Source: Budorcas taxicolor
Taxonomy: Eukaryota > Chordata > Mammalia > Artiodactyla > Bovidae
NCBI RefSeq assembly: GCF_023091745.1
Contig: NC_068913.1
Coordinates: 19,920,001-19,984,000, forward strand
Direction: 5' to 3'
Length of the DNA: 64,000 nt
Both the position numbers and the translations under genes were made by a program. The first letter of the stretch is position 1; each line of letters begins with the position of its first letter. The notes under the pieces were generated by a model that searched no databases, was not told the origin of the DNA, and worked only from the letters and a program-made list of their open reading frames with translations. This document shows, piece after piece, positions 11,826-23,683 of the stretch.

Positions 11826-12013
11826 TTAGTCGCATCCGACTGTTTGCGACCCTGTGGACTGTAGCCAACCAGGCTCCTCTGTGCAGGGGCAAGAACGTTG
11901 GAGTGGGTTACCATTTCTTTCTCCCGGGAATTTTCCCGACCCAGGAATCGAACCCGTGTCTCCCGCATTGTGATGAGATGCTTTACTCTCTGAGCCACCA
12001 AGGAAGCCTTGCC
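11826..12013 (-). mobile_element. Bov-tA SINE
   Basis: This reverse SINE retains many CpGs (GTCGCATCCGACTG, CGACCC, ATCGAACCCGTGTC). The tRNA-derived head ends in CTCTGAGCCACCAAGGAAGCC. A 7-bp duplication, AAGTTGG, lies at 11819-11825 and 12014-12020. Confidence 0.9.
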
Positions 12014-12020
12014 AAGTTGG

Positions 12021-13048
12021 AGATATTTGAGATAAGAATAATAAATGATGGAAGAATTAACAAGGTTTGTTTATACAGCGTTTCTTGCCCTAAATTTCTT
12101 GTCTCTGGCAGTAAAGATGACTTCTATCTTCCAGGGACAAGGTACATTTTACATGGGAGAGTTATCCTCTGCTTTCAAGCGAACAAAGGAGAGTCAGTGC
12201 ACTTCTTGCAAGGTTCTTTCTTAAGCACCTTTAATTCAAAATAATTAATATGCCAGTATTGTATTTGGGGGGTGGGATGACATATTCTGAATCTTTACAA
12301 TATCAAAAAATGAACTTAACATTTTCCAACCAAAACTGCTGCCTCTTAAATTTCTTTATATGAGGGATTTAAAGTTAGAGGCAGCAGCATGTTTGAATTG
12401 GGGATACAGAAACTTAACTCACAAATAGGTTTGCCTAACAGGCATGTATTGTTACTATGTTTGCTTACATATATGTGTGTGAAGAATGGGATATAGGAAG
12501 ATGAGGCCTCAAGGAATACTGCAGCCATGTTTCTACGCTGTGTTAGGAGAGGTGATAGGGATGAAGAATTAGCTCACTTATTTTAAGCCTGCCCTTGGCC
12601 CTTTATTGACTCTAACTTTTTGAAATCACAACTCTTTACTCTTGCTAATGGTGCCATTGATTTTGCATCTCCAGAGCTAGAATCAAAACATTTTAAATTC
12701 CTTCATATTCTCATTATCTAAACAGCTGCTTTTTCAGGCTTGTTTAATCCTGTTACTTGACCCTGAGATCATAGTAGCCTCTTAGCTGGCTTTTAAAGCT
12801 CAGTTCTTCAGTTTCTATGACCCTCAACAGTCTATTGTGCATCATCTTCAAGGAAAAAAGAGAGAGAGAGAGAAAGAGAGAAAGGGAGAGAGAGAGGGGG
12901 GAAACCAAAACAAATATTCTTTATTTCCAAAATGATCTTAATTTCTTGTATCTTTTATTGGAATGTAAACAGTATGAGCTTTGGTAATAAATAGTATTGA
13001 ATTTAACATCTGATTTTAACATTCAAATAGGTAAGTGAACTAGAAAAT
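12021..13048. other. Unassigned stretch
   Basis: The left 270 bases may belong to the same unclassified old repeat as 7421-7501, but I cannot show it. A GA microsatellite lies inside. I see no exon. Confidence 0.4.
12857..12902. repeat. (GA)n microsatellite
   Basis: This is a purine run of GA units with AAAG and GGGAG interruptions. Confidence 0.92.
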
Positions 13049-13058
13049 AATCTCATCT

Positions 13059-13537
13059 GTTCAGTTCAGTTGTTGAGTCACATTCGACTCTTTGCAACCA
13101 CATGGACTACAGCATGCCAGGCTTTCTTGTCCATCATCAACTCCCAGAGTTTACTCAGACTCACGTCTATGGAGTTAGTGATGCCATCCAGCCACTTCAT
13201 CCTCTGCCATCCCCTTCTCCTCCCACCTTCAAGGTTTCCCAGCATCAGGGTCTTTTTAAATGAGTCAATTCTTTGCATCAGGTGGCCAAAGTATTAAGAG
13301 TTTCAGCTTCAGTATCAGTCCTTCCAGTGAACATTCAGGACTGATTTCCTTTAGGATGGACTGGTTGGATCTCCTTGCTGTCCAAGGGACTCTCAGGAAT
13401 CTTCTCCAACACCACAGTTCAAAAGCATCAATTCTTTGGCACTCAGCATTCTTTATAGTCCAACTCTCACATACATACATGACCACTGGAAAAACCATAG
13501 CCTTGAATAGACAGACCTTTGTTGGCAAAGTAATGGC
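13059..13537 (-). mobile_element. BovB LINE, 3' end only
   Basis: This short reverse BovB covers the ORF2 C-terminus and 3' tail. On the minus strand 13265-13528 reads TKVCLFKAMVFPVVM and CWRRFLRVPWTARRSNQ, and 13078-13278 gives the final residues. Flanks AATCTCATCT (13049-13058) and AATCTCACCT (13538-13547) form a 10-bp duplication with one mismatch, giving a 479-bp 5'-truncated insertion. Confidence 0.94.
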
Positions 13538-13547
13538 AATCTCACCT

Positions 13548-14903
13548 ATGTAATTAAATTAAATTTAAATGACATCTTTTCAAAGAACACTTTCCCAAAT
13601 TGTGCCAAGCAGAATTTGCCTCATTATTTTCAATGCATTTATCACAGTATTTGTTATATCACATTTTGATAGTTATTACAACAATTTCTATAGCTTTTTT
13701 TCTATTCTAAGAGTTCAGTGTTCTATCTTAATTTGATTTGCTACCCCTGTCCCGTGCAAAAGTTGTAAAACAATCACCTAATCACATGCACATTACTATT
13801 CCTGGAGTGTCAACATAAGGCATTACCAAAAAATCAAATCTAGAGGCTTATAGATAGGATTATGCATATATTTTATAACTAACCTACTCTGGACTTCTAT
13901 ATAAAACATTTAAAATTTCTTCATAGTGCTCATTTAATCTAGGAAATATTTTTTTTAATGTTGCTATTCTTTAATTTCTTCTTAGAGATATTGTGTGTGT
14001 GTGTGTGTGTGTTTTTGGTGGAGGTGGAAGAACATGGTTATTCAGAAACACTGAGAGAAAAAATGCCAAATGAATATGTTAATATTTTCTCAAAATATCC
14101 CTATCATTGTTACTTATTCATTGGACATTCTACCACATTGCATTATTAAATGTTATATGTTACATATTCTTTAGTTACTTCTCTCCAAGTAAAGATTCAA
14201 AAATAATTTAAGTGATTTTTATCATTTTCTACAACAAATGATTGTGTTAGAGTGCTTTTCAGTTATCAAGTAAACAGTGTATACTTAAACATTTAGATTA
14301 TTTTAATTAATTGAAACATTAAGAATATTTTTAGGAGTTGCTTTCTATGCTACAGTTTCAAAATAAATTTTTTAAAAAATGGAAAGTTCAACATTCTATA
14401 CAATAGTCCACACATCAAATAGATTTCATCCTTTCTGTAGTCTTTTCCATTTGTTGTTCATATCTCTTGGATAACAGGAGTCTGTGTTTCTAGGTGATGC
14501 TGTTAAATGTAGAATCACATCTAGTGCTTTCTCTTTTAAGGAAATTTTTTTAAAGACTAAGATTAGTTTGAACTTCAAGTAATCTTAAGAAATAGAGAAG
14601 AAATATGTTTCTTGAACATTGTCTTTTGAATTGCATTTTTATTCCTCCAAAGTAAAAAGAAACTAGCATAATAACAATTATAGTTGACAAAAAAGCACCA
14701 TGTTTGTTTGCATTATCATCTGCTTTGATGTATACAAACTCTTTAATAATAACATGCATATAAATTATATGCAGACAAAATTTATTGTACCCTGTCTATT
14801 TAAAAGTGAACAATCTCCCCTTGCCTCCTGTTTTATGTGTCTCAAAAGACTTTGATTTCCTTCTGCTATTGTTGAGATTCTTAGTTGCAGACAGTCTCAG
14901 TAG
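13548..14903. other. Unassigned AT-rich stretch
   Basis: This is AT-rich, with a short TG run at 13992-14012. I see no recognisable repeat family or exon. Confidence 0.45.
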
Positions 14904-14910
14904 GTATATA

Positions 14911-15106
14911 ACCAAGCAACCCAAGTGTTAGTCACTCAGTCATGTCCAACTCTTTGTAGCCTGCCAACGCTCTTATATCCATGGAATTCACCAGGCAAGA
15001 ACACTGGAGTGGGTTGCCATTTCCTACTCCAGGGGATCCTCTTGAACCTGGGATCAAACCCGGGTCTCTTGCATTGCAGGTGGTTTCTTTACTGTCTGAG
15101 CCACCA
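14911..15106 (-). mobile_element. Bov-tA SINE
   Basis: This reverse SINE has a body with GTTAGTCACTCAGTCATGTCC and a head with ATCAAACCCGGGTCTC and CTGTCTGAGCCACC. GTATATA at 14904-14910 and 15107-15113 may be the target-site duplication. Confidence 0.87.
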
Positions 15107-15113
15107 GTATATA

Positions 15114-16839
15114 TTGAATGACTATTTTTTGAACAGGATTATTCTGTTTGTTTTTTACTATCCATATTAAAGGTATTCATCACAGACAATTTGAATATAA
15201 TAAAATATAACTAAAATGTGCTATTGTTTTTACTAAAAATAGCATTTTAATTTTTAAAATTACTTTAATAGTAATGGTATCATTTATTTCTCAAAAAATT
15301 AATTAAGATAAGTAAATCATACAGGAACTAATGGAGCTAATAATAGCAAATTTGTTTTGAGTATTTGTGGAGGCACTGTTTTAAAGCTTCCCTTATTAAA
15401 AAAATAAAACAAAAAACCTTTTTCATCCTCAAAACAATTCTATGAATTAGGATTTCATGAATGAAAATTTCAAGCCACAAGAATGTAAGTCCTCTGCTCA
15501 AATTAAAATCATTTTGTTTGCTTGCCACAGTCAAGAACCTTAACTAGTTTAGGAAGACAAATTAGAGTTGATTGGCTTATATGTAGAAGACATGGATGTG
15601 ATTTCTCTTTGTTACTTGAAATTGGGCCTCTCATCTCAACTGCACACCATGTTTGCCACTTCTGTGATGTCGTGGCAAGGTATACCTGTGGGAATTGGCT
15701 TCTAAGTGTACATGCACTTAAAAGTATGTGTTATTTTTCCACCCCTTTGATTCCTCAGCTGTCTAGCTTTACTTTCTTACATAAATCATTTGCATGTATG
15801 TCTTATATCAAATTCTACTTTCAAGAGGAAACAGTGTTATAACACTTATATAGGACATAATGAGGAAATAAAACTATTGATGTTTGCAAACATTTTTACT
15901 AAAATTCTATATCCACAAAGTAAATATTATTTTGAGTTCAGACACAATTGAACTAAATGAAGCAAATACATACCTTTAGTAAACATCAATATGCCTAATG
16001 AAATGCGTAATTCAAATAAAACATAAAATTAAACATGTCATGTGAGTTGCTAATAACAACTTTGAAAGTTTAGGAAAAGAATAATAATCTTCTACTGATT
16101 TAAAGAAATATATATGCTGGTGTATGTGTGTATTTTATCAACTTTAAAACAATTTCACAGAACTAGCAATACTTAAAAGAGGTAAATATTTTTCATTAAA
16201 ACTAAGACATATTCAGTTTTTAAAAAGGAAGAAGAGCAAAACATGAATAGGTTGTTTTTGCAAGAAGATGCTAATTATTAATCAGCATATGAAAACTGCA
16301 TAATTTCAAATAAATGAATGCAAATTAAGGAAAAGGCTTATCTTTTCCTATAGATAAGAAAAATTTTATCTATAAAACTAACAAAAATTTAGAAGTATAC
16401 TGGATAATACTCAGTGGTGGTTAGGATATAATAAAATTGTCCTCTATTAATGTTTATGAAACAACATTCATATACTGTCTTGGTTATTTCTTTTTTTGTT
16501 GTTTTGTTTTGTTTTTATTTTTTATATGCCAATAAAATAATACAAAATGATGCACAAAAGTTACCTTGCCTTGAAAAATCATTTTCCCTAACAATATATT
16601 TAACAGTGGAAAAAAGGCAAGCAATCTAAGCATTCACCAGTAGGGTGATCTATTAGTTTGCTCTTTATGTTTAACAAGTTTTTAAAAAACTTTTTACAGT
16701 TTTGTTAATTACTCACTTTTATTAGTTGGCCAGTCATGATACTGGGATTCCATGTAATCAAACGAGCCTCTCATTCCTTGGAGAGAAACAGGGAGGAAGA
16801 AACTAGAAAATAAAAAAGATAAAATCCTTTATTATTTAT
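15114..16839. other. Unassigned AT-rich stretch
   Basis: I could support no feature here. The minus-strand frame near 15337-15534 and the plus frame at 15522-15842 carry no recognisable domain. Confidence 0.45.
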
Positions 16840-17755
16840 ACATTTATGGTATAAGCTTAGAAAGCTGGAGACCAATATTATCATTAATATAGCAAAAATT
16901 CTCAACAAAGTTTGATTTAAAAAGTGAATTCAACAATATGTACAAATATACACTATTGCCAAGGGGGATTTATCCCAGGTGTACAAGGCTAGATCAACTT
17001 TTAAAAACCATTTACTCTATCACATCAACAGACTGAAAAATAAAAATCACAAGGTTATATTAATAGTTACAGAAAAGACATTTGACAAAATTGAACATCT
17101 GTGGATGATAAAAAAAAATCCTAATAAACTTGGAATAGAGGAGAACTTCCTCAAATTATTGAAGAATATCTACAAAATCTATAGCTATCATTAACCTAAT
17201 GATGAGAGAATCAAAAAAAAAGAAAAAAAATCAAATCTTTCCCACCGATAACAGGAACAAGGCAAGGATTCCACCATTCACCCTTTCTTTTCAATATCAT
17301 ATTGAAAGCTCTAACTAATGCATATGAGAGAAAGGGAAAATAAAATATGTACAAATTGGAAAGGAAAAATAAAATTATGTTTATTGTCTTTATTCACAGA
17401 TGACATGATTAACCCCCAAACTCCTGGCATTAATAAGTGATTATAGCAAGGTTGTAGGATACAAGGTTAATCTACTAAAATAAATCACTCCCATATATCA
17501 GCAATGACCAAGTGGCATCTGACATTAAACTGCAATGCTATTAACATTAGCACCCACCAAAATAAAATATTTAGGTATAAATGTAACAAAATATGTATAA
17601 GATCTACATGAGGAAAACTACATCATTCTGATGAACAAAATCAAAGAAGAACTGAAAAAGGTGGAGAAATATTCCATGTTCATGCATATGAAGCATCAGT
17701 GCTTTCAGGTTGTCAGTTCTCAACTTGCAATCAATGGAATCAATGCAATCCCAAT
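16840..17755 (+). mobile_element. L1 ORF2 remnant (left part)
   Basis: This is old L1 ORF2 sequence in the reverse-transcriptase region. The plus frame at 16979-17194 reads as L1 (KTFDKIEHLWMIKK, then KLGIEENFLKLLKNIYK), followed by the 'ggaacaaggcaaggattcc' and 'ttcaatatcatattgaaagc' blocks and the 'caatcaatggaatcaatgcaatccc' block. There are multiple frameshifts and deletions. The L1 is interrupted at about 17756 and resumes at about 18206. Confidence 0.85.
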
Positions 17756-18205
17756 TGTAGGGGAGCAAAATTTATCACCCAAAATATGTCTCTTCAGCAT
17801 GAGGATTATTACGGGCAAATTGTTTTAAGCCACAAAAGTCTCAAGAAGTTTTTGTTTTTACCTCCTTACTGCCAAAAGAATTTAGATAGGAGATATATTT
17901 CAGAAAAGCAGCTCTTGCCATAAAACTCCTTTCTGTATCCTATTGTTCTTTGGTATGTCCCTTAAAACACATTTAGCAAACATGCTCTTTTCATCTTCCT
18001 GTGAATTGTTTTCCTTCCCTTTGAAGATGTCCTAGACCCCTACCTTTTTCTTCTTGGTTCCATATGCCTCATTTTGCCTGTCTTTGAAATTTCTCATGTT
18101 CATATGTCTTGCATGTACATATCTTTCTTATGTCACTTTAATTGTTCAGAAAGACAAAATAACCATGATCAGAAGGAGGAATATTTCCCCTCCAGAACAT
18201 AATTT
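17756..18205 (+). mobile_element. LTR-like insert in L1 (family not identified)
   Basis: About 450 bp separates two collinear L1 segments. It starts TGTAGGGGAGC and ends near 'atttcccctccagaaca', so TG...CA ends are possible, and it has T/C-rich internal sequence. This suggests a solo LTR of an old endogenous retrovirus. I see no clear target-site duplication and cannot name the family. Confidence 0.4.
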
Positions 18206-18955
18206 AAATCTCAACAAGTTACTTTGTGAATGGTGGCAAACTGATTCTGAAATCTACATCAAGAGCCAAAATACACACAATAGCCAATGCAATATTTAAG
18301 AAAAAGAACAAAGTTGAAGGACTGACGTTATTTGAATGACATTACTTAAAGGCTTACTGTAAAAGCTATGGTAATCAAGAGAGCATAGTAGTGGTGAAAA
18401 AGCAGATCAATGGAACAGAATAGAGAACTGAAAAACAGACCGTTGTAAATATAGTCAATTGGTCTTTGACAAAGGACAACGCAATGGAGCAAAGATAGTG
18501 TCCTCAACAAATGGTGTTGAAACAATGGACCATCCATTCTCACACAAAAGTATGAATTCAGATACAGATTTTGCACTCTTCACAAAAATTGGCTCCAAAT
18601 GAATCTTAGCCCTATATATAAAATGCAAAACTATCAAACTCTTAGAAGATAACACAGGAAAAAATCTAGATAACCTTGGATGTTGCAATGACTTTTTAGA
18701 AGTAACTCCAAAGGTATGATTCATGAAAGAAATAATGGGTAAACTAAAGTTCATTTAAAAGTAACAAATCGTGCATATGAGAGACAATACCAAGAGAATG
18801 AGAAGATATGCCACAGATGGGAGAACATATTTTCAAACACATATTTGATAAAAGACTGTTATCCAAAATATACAAAGAACTTTTAAAATTTAGCAATAAG
18901 AAAACAAACAACTTGATCAAAAAATGAACCAAAGATCTCAATAGAAACTTCACCT
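18206..18955 (+). mobile_element. L1 ORF2 remnant (right part)
   Basis: The L1 resumes with 'agccaatgcaatatttaagaaaaag' and runs through the ORF2 3' region: 'aaactatcaaactcttagaagataacacagg', 'ccaagagaatgagaagatatgcc', 'gactgttatccaaaatatac'. It is collinear with the left part. Confidence 0.82.
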
Positions 18956-19235
18956 AAATTAACTCAAAATGGACTGGAGGCTTAATCATAAAATCTAACA
19001 TCATAGTATTCCTATAAGAAAACATAAGGAAAATATCCCTTGACTTCAGTGTGGGCAATGCTTTTTTTTGTTTGTTTTTGGATATAACTTGAAAAGCACA
19101 AATAGCCAAAGCAAAATCAACAAGGAAGACTAGCCCAAAATATAATACATATAAAGAATCAATCAACAAAATCAAAATGCATGCAAATGCAGCTATGGAA
19201 TGGGAGAAGATGTCTGCAAACTTTGTAACTAATAA
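18956..19235 (+). mobile_element. Second L1 fragment, overlapping region
   Basis: Starting at 'taactcaaaatggactggagg', this copies the same ORF2 3' region already present at 18580-18955, but with different substitutions and gaps ('atggaatgggagaagatgtctgc'). It is therefore a separate L1 insertion or a diverged duplication placed directly after the first. Confidence 0.7.
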
Positions 19236-19239
19236 CTAG

Positions 19240-19705
19240 GCTGATTTCTTTGTTACATGAATTCCACAGTGAACTCATTTGGGCCTGGTGTTGGGCCTGG
19301 TGCTCTCTTTTTTGTAACATTATTGGTTATTCATTCAACATATTTAATATATAAAAGCCATTCAGGATTTTTATTTCTCCTTGGCTGGGTTTTAGTAATT
19401 TATGTCTTCCAAATAATTTGTCCACTTCATCTAAATTATCAAAATATTTGGCATAGAAGTATACATAGCATTTCTTTTATCATTCACTGCTCTTATCTTT
19501 CATTTCTGACATTGATAATGTGTGACTTCTCTTTATTTATTCTTGCTTAGTCTGGCTAGAGATTTATTGATTATATTGATTTTTAAATGAATTATCTTTT
19601 GGGTTCATTGATATATCTTTGTTTCTTGCATTGAAATTTCATTGGTTTCTGCTCTAATTTTCATTATTTCTCTTTTGCTCAATTTTTCTTCCTCCTAAGA
19701 ACTTC
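19240..19705 (-). mobile_element. L1 ORF2 fragment, reverse strand
   Basis: This T-rich strand matches the reverse complement of L1 ORF2 ('tcatttgggcctgg', 'tctgacattgataatgtgtgac', 'cttgcttagtctggctagagatttattgat', 'gtttctgctctaattttcattatttc'). Its orientation is opposite to the adjoining L1 pieces. Their order does not fit a single 5'-inverted insertion. Confidence 0.78.
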
Positions 19706-20467
19706 TTTTTAAAGAAAGAAGACACTGAGGTAAACACATTAGTTATTTATCACAATAAATTGTGACAAAGACAATTAAAAAAGAAAAAAGAAAGAGAGAG
19801 AAACCACACAAGCAATATCTTTAGTGAGACTGGGAGTCAAACACATCCTCAAGCTTCTCACCTTTCATCCATTAATGTTAATTATACTATTAAGGGTGCC
19901 AATAATAAACCTTCAAATTCCTGTCATAAACTTTAATTACTCACTGGAAATTATTCTTTTAATGAATTTCTTGATTGCATTTGCCAATCAAGGAGTTCAT
20001 TAAGAGAATAATAGTCTTTGTTAAGTTTTGTTTTCAAAGTTATATCACATTTATGTGGAGAATTAGAAAATATTTGTTCTGTTTCAGTGTCCAGGAGAGG
20101 TTTATGCATTATTGAAATTATCCATTTTGTAAAACTAATGGAAACAATAAGTGAGTCAGCACAAACCTGACTGTCTTTTAAGGAGTAGATATTTGAAATA
20201 TTCTTTACTTATCCTGTGATATTGGTCTGTTTTTATTTTCAATTTTTCTCACATTGGTATGGATAAATTGTAATTTTAAATATATGCCTACAAGGACACT
20301 AAAGTTGGCTGCTTATTACTAACTTATATGTATAACCTTTATAAAGGGATCATGGGAAAATGAAGCTTAACAAATATCTCAAGGTTAAACATTTTAACAG
20401 AGGGATTGTTTAGTAGCTTATGAAGTGATTCCTATCTCCTGTAGCAAAAAAGAACACAGTTTAGAAG
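19706..20467. other. Unassigned stretch
   Basis: This holds an A/GA-rich tract near 19776-19802 and otherwise AT-rich sequence with no recognised element. Confidence 0.45.
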
Positions 20468-20690
20468 GCTCGTGCATGCTAAGTCACTTCAGTCATATTC
20501 AACTCTGTGTGACTCTATGGACTGCAGCCTGCCAGGCTCTTCTGTACATGGGATTCTCCAGGCAAGAATACTGGAATGGTTGCCATGCCTTCCTCCGGTG
20601 GATCTTCCCCCACCCAGGGATTGAACTGGTGCCTCCTGCATCTCCTGCGCTGCAGGTGGATTCTTTCCTTCTCAGCCAAGGGAAGCCCCA
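20468..20690 (-). mobile_element. Bov-tA SINE
   Basis: This complete reverse SINE starts GTGCATGCTAAGTCACTTCAG and ends in the tRNA-derived head TTCTCAGCCAAGGGAAGCCCC. It lies head to head with the next SINE, with about 45 bp between. Confidence 0.88.
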
Positions 20691-20734
20691 TAGGAGAAGG
20701 CTCAGGGTTCGCCAATTTGAATTGCAGAAGTCCA

Positions 20735-20943
20735 AAGGTTTTGGTAATAAAGAACCCACCTGCTAATACAGGAGATATAAAAGATCCAACTGATCCCTGA
20801 GTTGGGAAAATTCCCTAGAACATGGCAGCCCACTCCTGGATTCTTGCCTGGAGAATCCCATGGACAGAGGAGCCTGGTGGGCCACAGTCCATGGGGTCAC
20901 AAAGAGTCAGACACAACTGCAGCGACTTAGCATGCACATGCAG
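20735..20943 (+). mobile_element. Bov-tA SINE
   Basis: The forward SINE has a tRNA-like head (TAATAAAGAACCCACCTGC), then the Bov-A body, ending GACTTAGCATGCAC. It forms an inverted pair with the reverse SINE to its left, with arms of roughly 200 bp. Confidence 0.87.
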
Positions 20944-21089
20944 AGGTTTTAATACATATGAATACTTAGGCAATGATGATAATTACATAAAAATGTTTCA
21001 TATAGTTATTAGATTTTCACATAAAGATAAGTGTTTTGCACATACTAAACAGATAAGTTTATTAACTGTTATGGCATAAGGAATATTTA

Positions 21090-22499
21090 TTATTCATTAA
21101 GTGGGAGTGGATCATCATAAAAGTCTTTATCCTTGTCATTTCCACACTGAATAAGATGAGGAGATGCAGGAAGAGAAAGGATTGATCTCTTGGTCTCAGG
21201 GATGGCAGAGGAGGAAGAGGGGAAAGAGGTGAAAAGGGGTATAGGAGTTAGGCGCAAACTCATTGTAACTTTATGGGAATACATTTTAACTTCTGACTTT
21301 CTTGCTTTCTCCTTTCTCTAAAAATGTTTCTATACAATGCCAATCTTTCCACCATTTTTTCTAATTTCAGTGCCATATCATAGAATAGAGTCCATGTCGT
21401 TAAAAAAAAAAGTAAAAAACAATCTTAAGTAATTGGAACCCTTCTGCCAGATTATGTAATGATAATTTGCTTTCTGACACTTCTAAGGTGTCTTCCTCAT
21501 CAGTTGGCATTTGTTCAGAAGCACTCATCTTCATTAAGTTGTCTTCTGCTAATGTCTCTAGTGTAGTATTTCCTAGCTCCTGAATTTCTCCAAGATCCAT
21601 ATCTTGATATTCACTCTCACCTTTTGCCACATTCACCATATTTTTCATGATTTTTCTTGACTGAATCTATTGTAAATTTTGTGAAGGCATGAACAATATC
21701 TGGGCACAGTTTTATCCAGCAGGAACTTCCTGTTTCAGGCTTGATGACTTTCACTGCCTTTTCTATAACAATGATGGCATCCTTAATGGCATAATCCTTC
21801 CAGACTTTGATGATGTTTTCTGTCAGAGTTCTCTTCCATGGTGTTGATAATTCTTCCCATCAAGTACCAACTATCATGAGCCTTAAAGGTCCTTATGATT
21901 TCCTGCGAGGGGCAAACTTAGAGGCATGTGTGCTGGCAAGTAGACCACTTTGACACTTTTGGTGTTGAAACCATGGAGTTCTGTGTGTTCAGGGACATCA
22001 TCCAATATTAAAAGAATTTTTAAAGTCGGCTTCCTGCTGTCATAGTAACTCCTGACTTTAAGGACAAAGCATTAATGGAACTAATTCAGAAAAAATGTTC
22101 TTATTGTCCAGGTCTTCTTGTTGTACATCCAAAAGACTGGCAGCTGGTATTTATCTTTTTCCTTCCAGGCTCAGGCGTTAGCAGTCTTATAAGTAAGGGC
22201 AGTCCTGATCATACTCAACTGCATTTACACAGAGCAGTAGAATTAGCTTATCCTTTCCTGGCTTAAATCCTTGTGCTTGCTTCTCTTCCTTACTAATAAA
22301 TGTCCTTTGTGGACTTTTCCCCCCTAGAATAGGGTATTTTGTTTGCATCTAAAAGCTGTTCAGGCAGATATCCTTTTTCCTCAGTTATTTTCTTAATGGC
22401 ATTGGGGAACTCATCAGCTGCTGCTTGGTCTGCAGAAGCAGCTTCTTCTGTTATCTTGACTTTTTTAAAGTCAAACCTCTTTTGAAATTTATCAAACAA
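21090..22499 (-). pseudogene. Tigger (TIGD1-like) transposase pseudogene
   Basis: This is a relic of a DDE-type pogo transposase. Minus-strand 22293-22499 gives FDKFQKRFDFKKVKITEEA followed by ADEFPNAIKKI and EEKGYLPEQLLDA. At about 22020-21980 the residues ILLILDD carry the acidic position of the second catalytic motif, where relatives have LDN. Next comes KDAIIVIEKAVK-like sequence near 21750. The segment 21400-21648 encodes the acidic tail (DMDLGEIQELGN, MSASEQMPTDEEDT), and 21090-21284 the last residues, ending DPLPLNE. Frameshifts and stops separate these pieces, so no transposase can be made. This is an old mammalian insertion and not a host TIGD gene. Confidence 0.83.
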
Positions 22500-23160
22500 T
22501 TCTTTGCTGGCATCAAATTCTGCAACTTTAGATCTTTCACCTTCCTTTTGCTTTAAGTTGTCATATGATGACTTTACTTTTCCTCAAATCATATTAAAGC
22601 CTATAGGTGTGATTTCCTTACAACAATCCTGTATCCACATAAAAAATGCATTTTCAACATGAGACAAAAAATGTACGTCACAAAAAGTGCAAAATTTTCA
22701 GCCCTGTTGACATAACTGCAGCAACAGCTTCACAAATTTCTTCTTCTTTTCTTTTTTTTCAGAACAGTTGGTCCTTGTGTTGGATTCATTTATCTTGGAA
22801 TGGTGGACAAGAGCAGATGTGCATCTCAACCTATGGCATAAAACAAGCAATTCAACTTTTCTTATGTGTTAACTTTCTCTGCTTCCTGGGAGCACTTCCA
22901 ATATCACTAGTGTCATGTCCTATGAGTTCCACAGCAGTGTTGCTCAAGGTTGACAGTATTGCACTAAACGTGATGAAAATATACACGAGAAATGAGAGAT
23001 TGCTTTTTACTATTGATACACAATTTACTGGGTAGACAAACTGCTCACGAGGTGATGATTAGTGTAGTCACAGGCATTTTAAGCAGACACTTGCAACACT
23101 TGGTCTCACCAGGTTAAAAACAGGAGGTGGCTATGAAATTACTGCAGTAGTATAGTATGT

Positions 23161-23300
23161 GGAGAAGGGCATGGCAACCCACTCCATTATTCTCCATGGC
23201 TGCCTGGAGAATCCCAAGGATGGAGGAGTCTGATGGGCTATGGTCCATATGGCTGCACAGAGTCAGATATGACTGAATTGACTTAGCATACCATGCACAT
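23161..23300 (+). mobile_element. Bov-A SINE fragment nested in Tigger
   Basis: GAGAAGGGCATGGCAACCC through GACTGAATTGACTTAGCAT is a forward Bov-A unit without the tRNA head. Tigger sequence continues on both sides ('gcagtagtatagtatg' to the left, 'tactacagataagtttatgc' to the right), so the SINE is younger. Confidence 0.85.
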
Positions 23301-23683
23301 ACAGTGTGTACTACAGATAAGTTTATGCAATTACAATCTAATACTGTATTTTTACATTTGCTTACATTACTCTTGACTATGTACGAAATGTTTGGTCTGT
23401 AGGTGTTTAGATGCTCAAGTTTTGATAAATTCTAACTTTTTATAATAAATTTAAATCTGTGTGATGGTAGCAAATTACAAAATAGACTACAATCAACATA
23501 TATTGTATCTATTCATGACATACCTAAATTTTCTTAATTATTTTGATAATTCTAGTCTGTGTGGTTCATCTGCAGGTTTTTTCAAATTGTCACAAATCTC
23601 CAAATCCAATATATTTACTGAGAAATTCCACATATAGGTGGATTCACACAGTTCAAACCCATGTTCTTTGAGGGTCAAATATA

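Larger units (their letters stand above)
21065..23683 (-). mobile_element. Tigger-type DNA transposon remnant
   Basis: This is a nearly full-length pogo/Tigger element on the minus strand. Its 5' terminal region is at the right: 23590-23679 read in reverse has 'ggtttgaactgtgtgaatccac' and 'gacaatttgaaaaaacctgcag', as in Tigger1-like ends. A non-coding leader and a broken transposase follow toward the left, ending in DDPLPLNE near 21091. The extreme 3' terminal repeat is missing or too eroded to see. One SINE fragment (23161-23300) interrupts the leader. The element belongs to the Tc1/mariner superfamily; the human relative is TIGD1. Confidence 0.85.

Noticed and set aside
15522..15842. Plus-strand open frame of 106 codons
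   Set aside because: Residues resemble no family and the surrounding DNA is AT-rich and unstructured. It is most likely chance.
18956..19705. 5'-inverted (twin-primed) L1
   Set aside because: The forward piece lies left of the reverse piece, and the reverse piece covers an earlier part of ORF2. Neither orientation of a single inverted insertion gives that order.
21090..22499. Functional domesticated TIGD gene
   Set aside because: The coding pieces are separated by stops and frameshifts, and the terminal region of the transposon is still next to them, so it is a decayed transposon.
22646..23035. Plus-strand open frame of 129 codons
   Set aside because: It lies antisense to the Tigger leader, whose own features explain the sequence on the minus strand.
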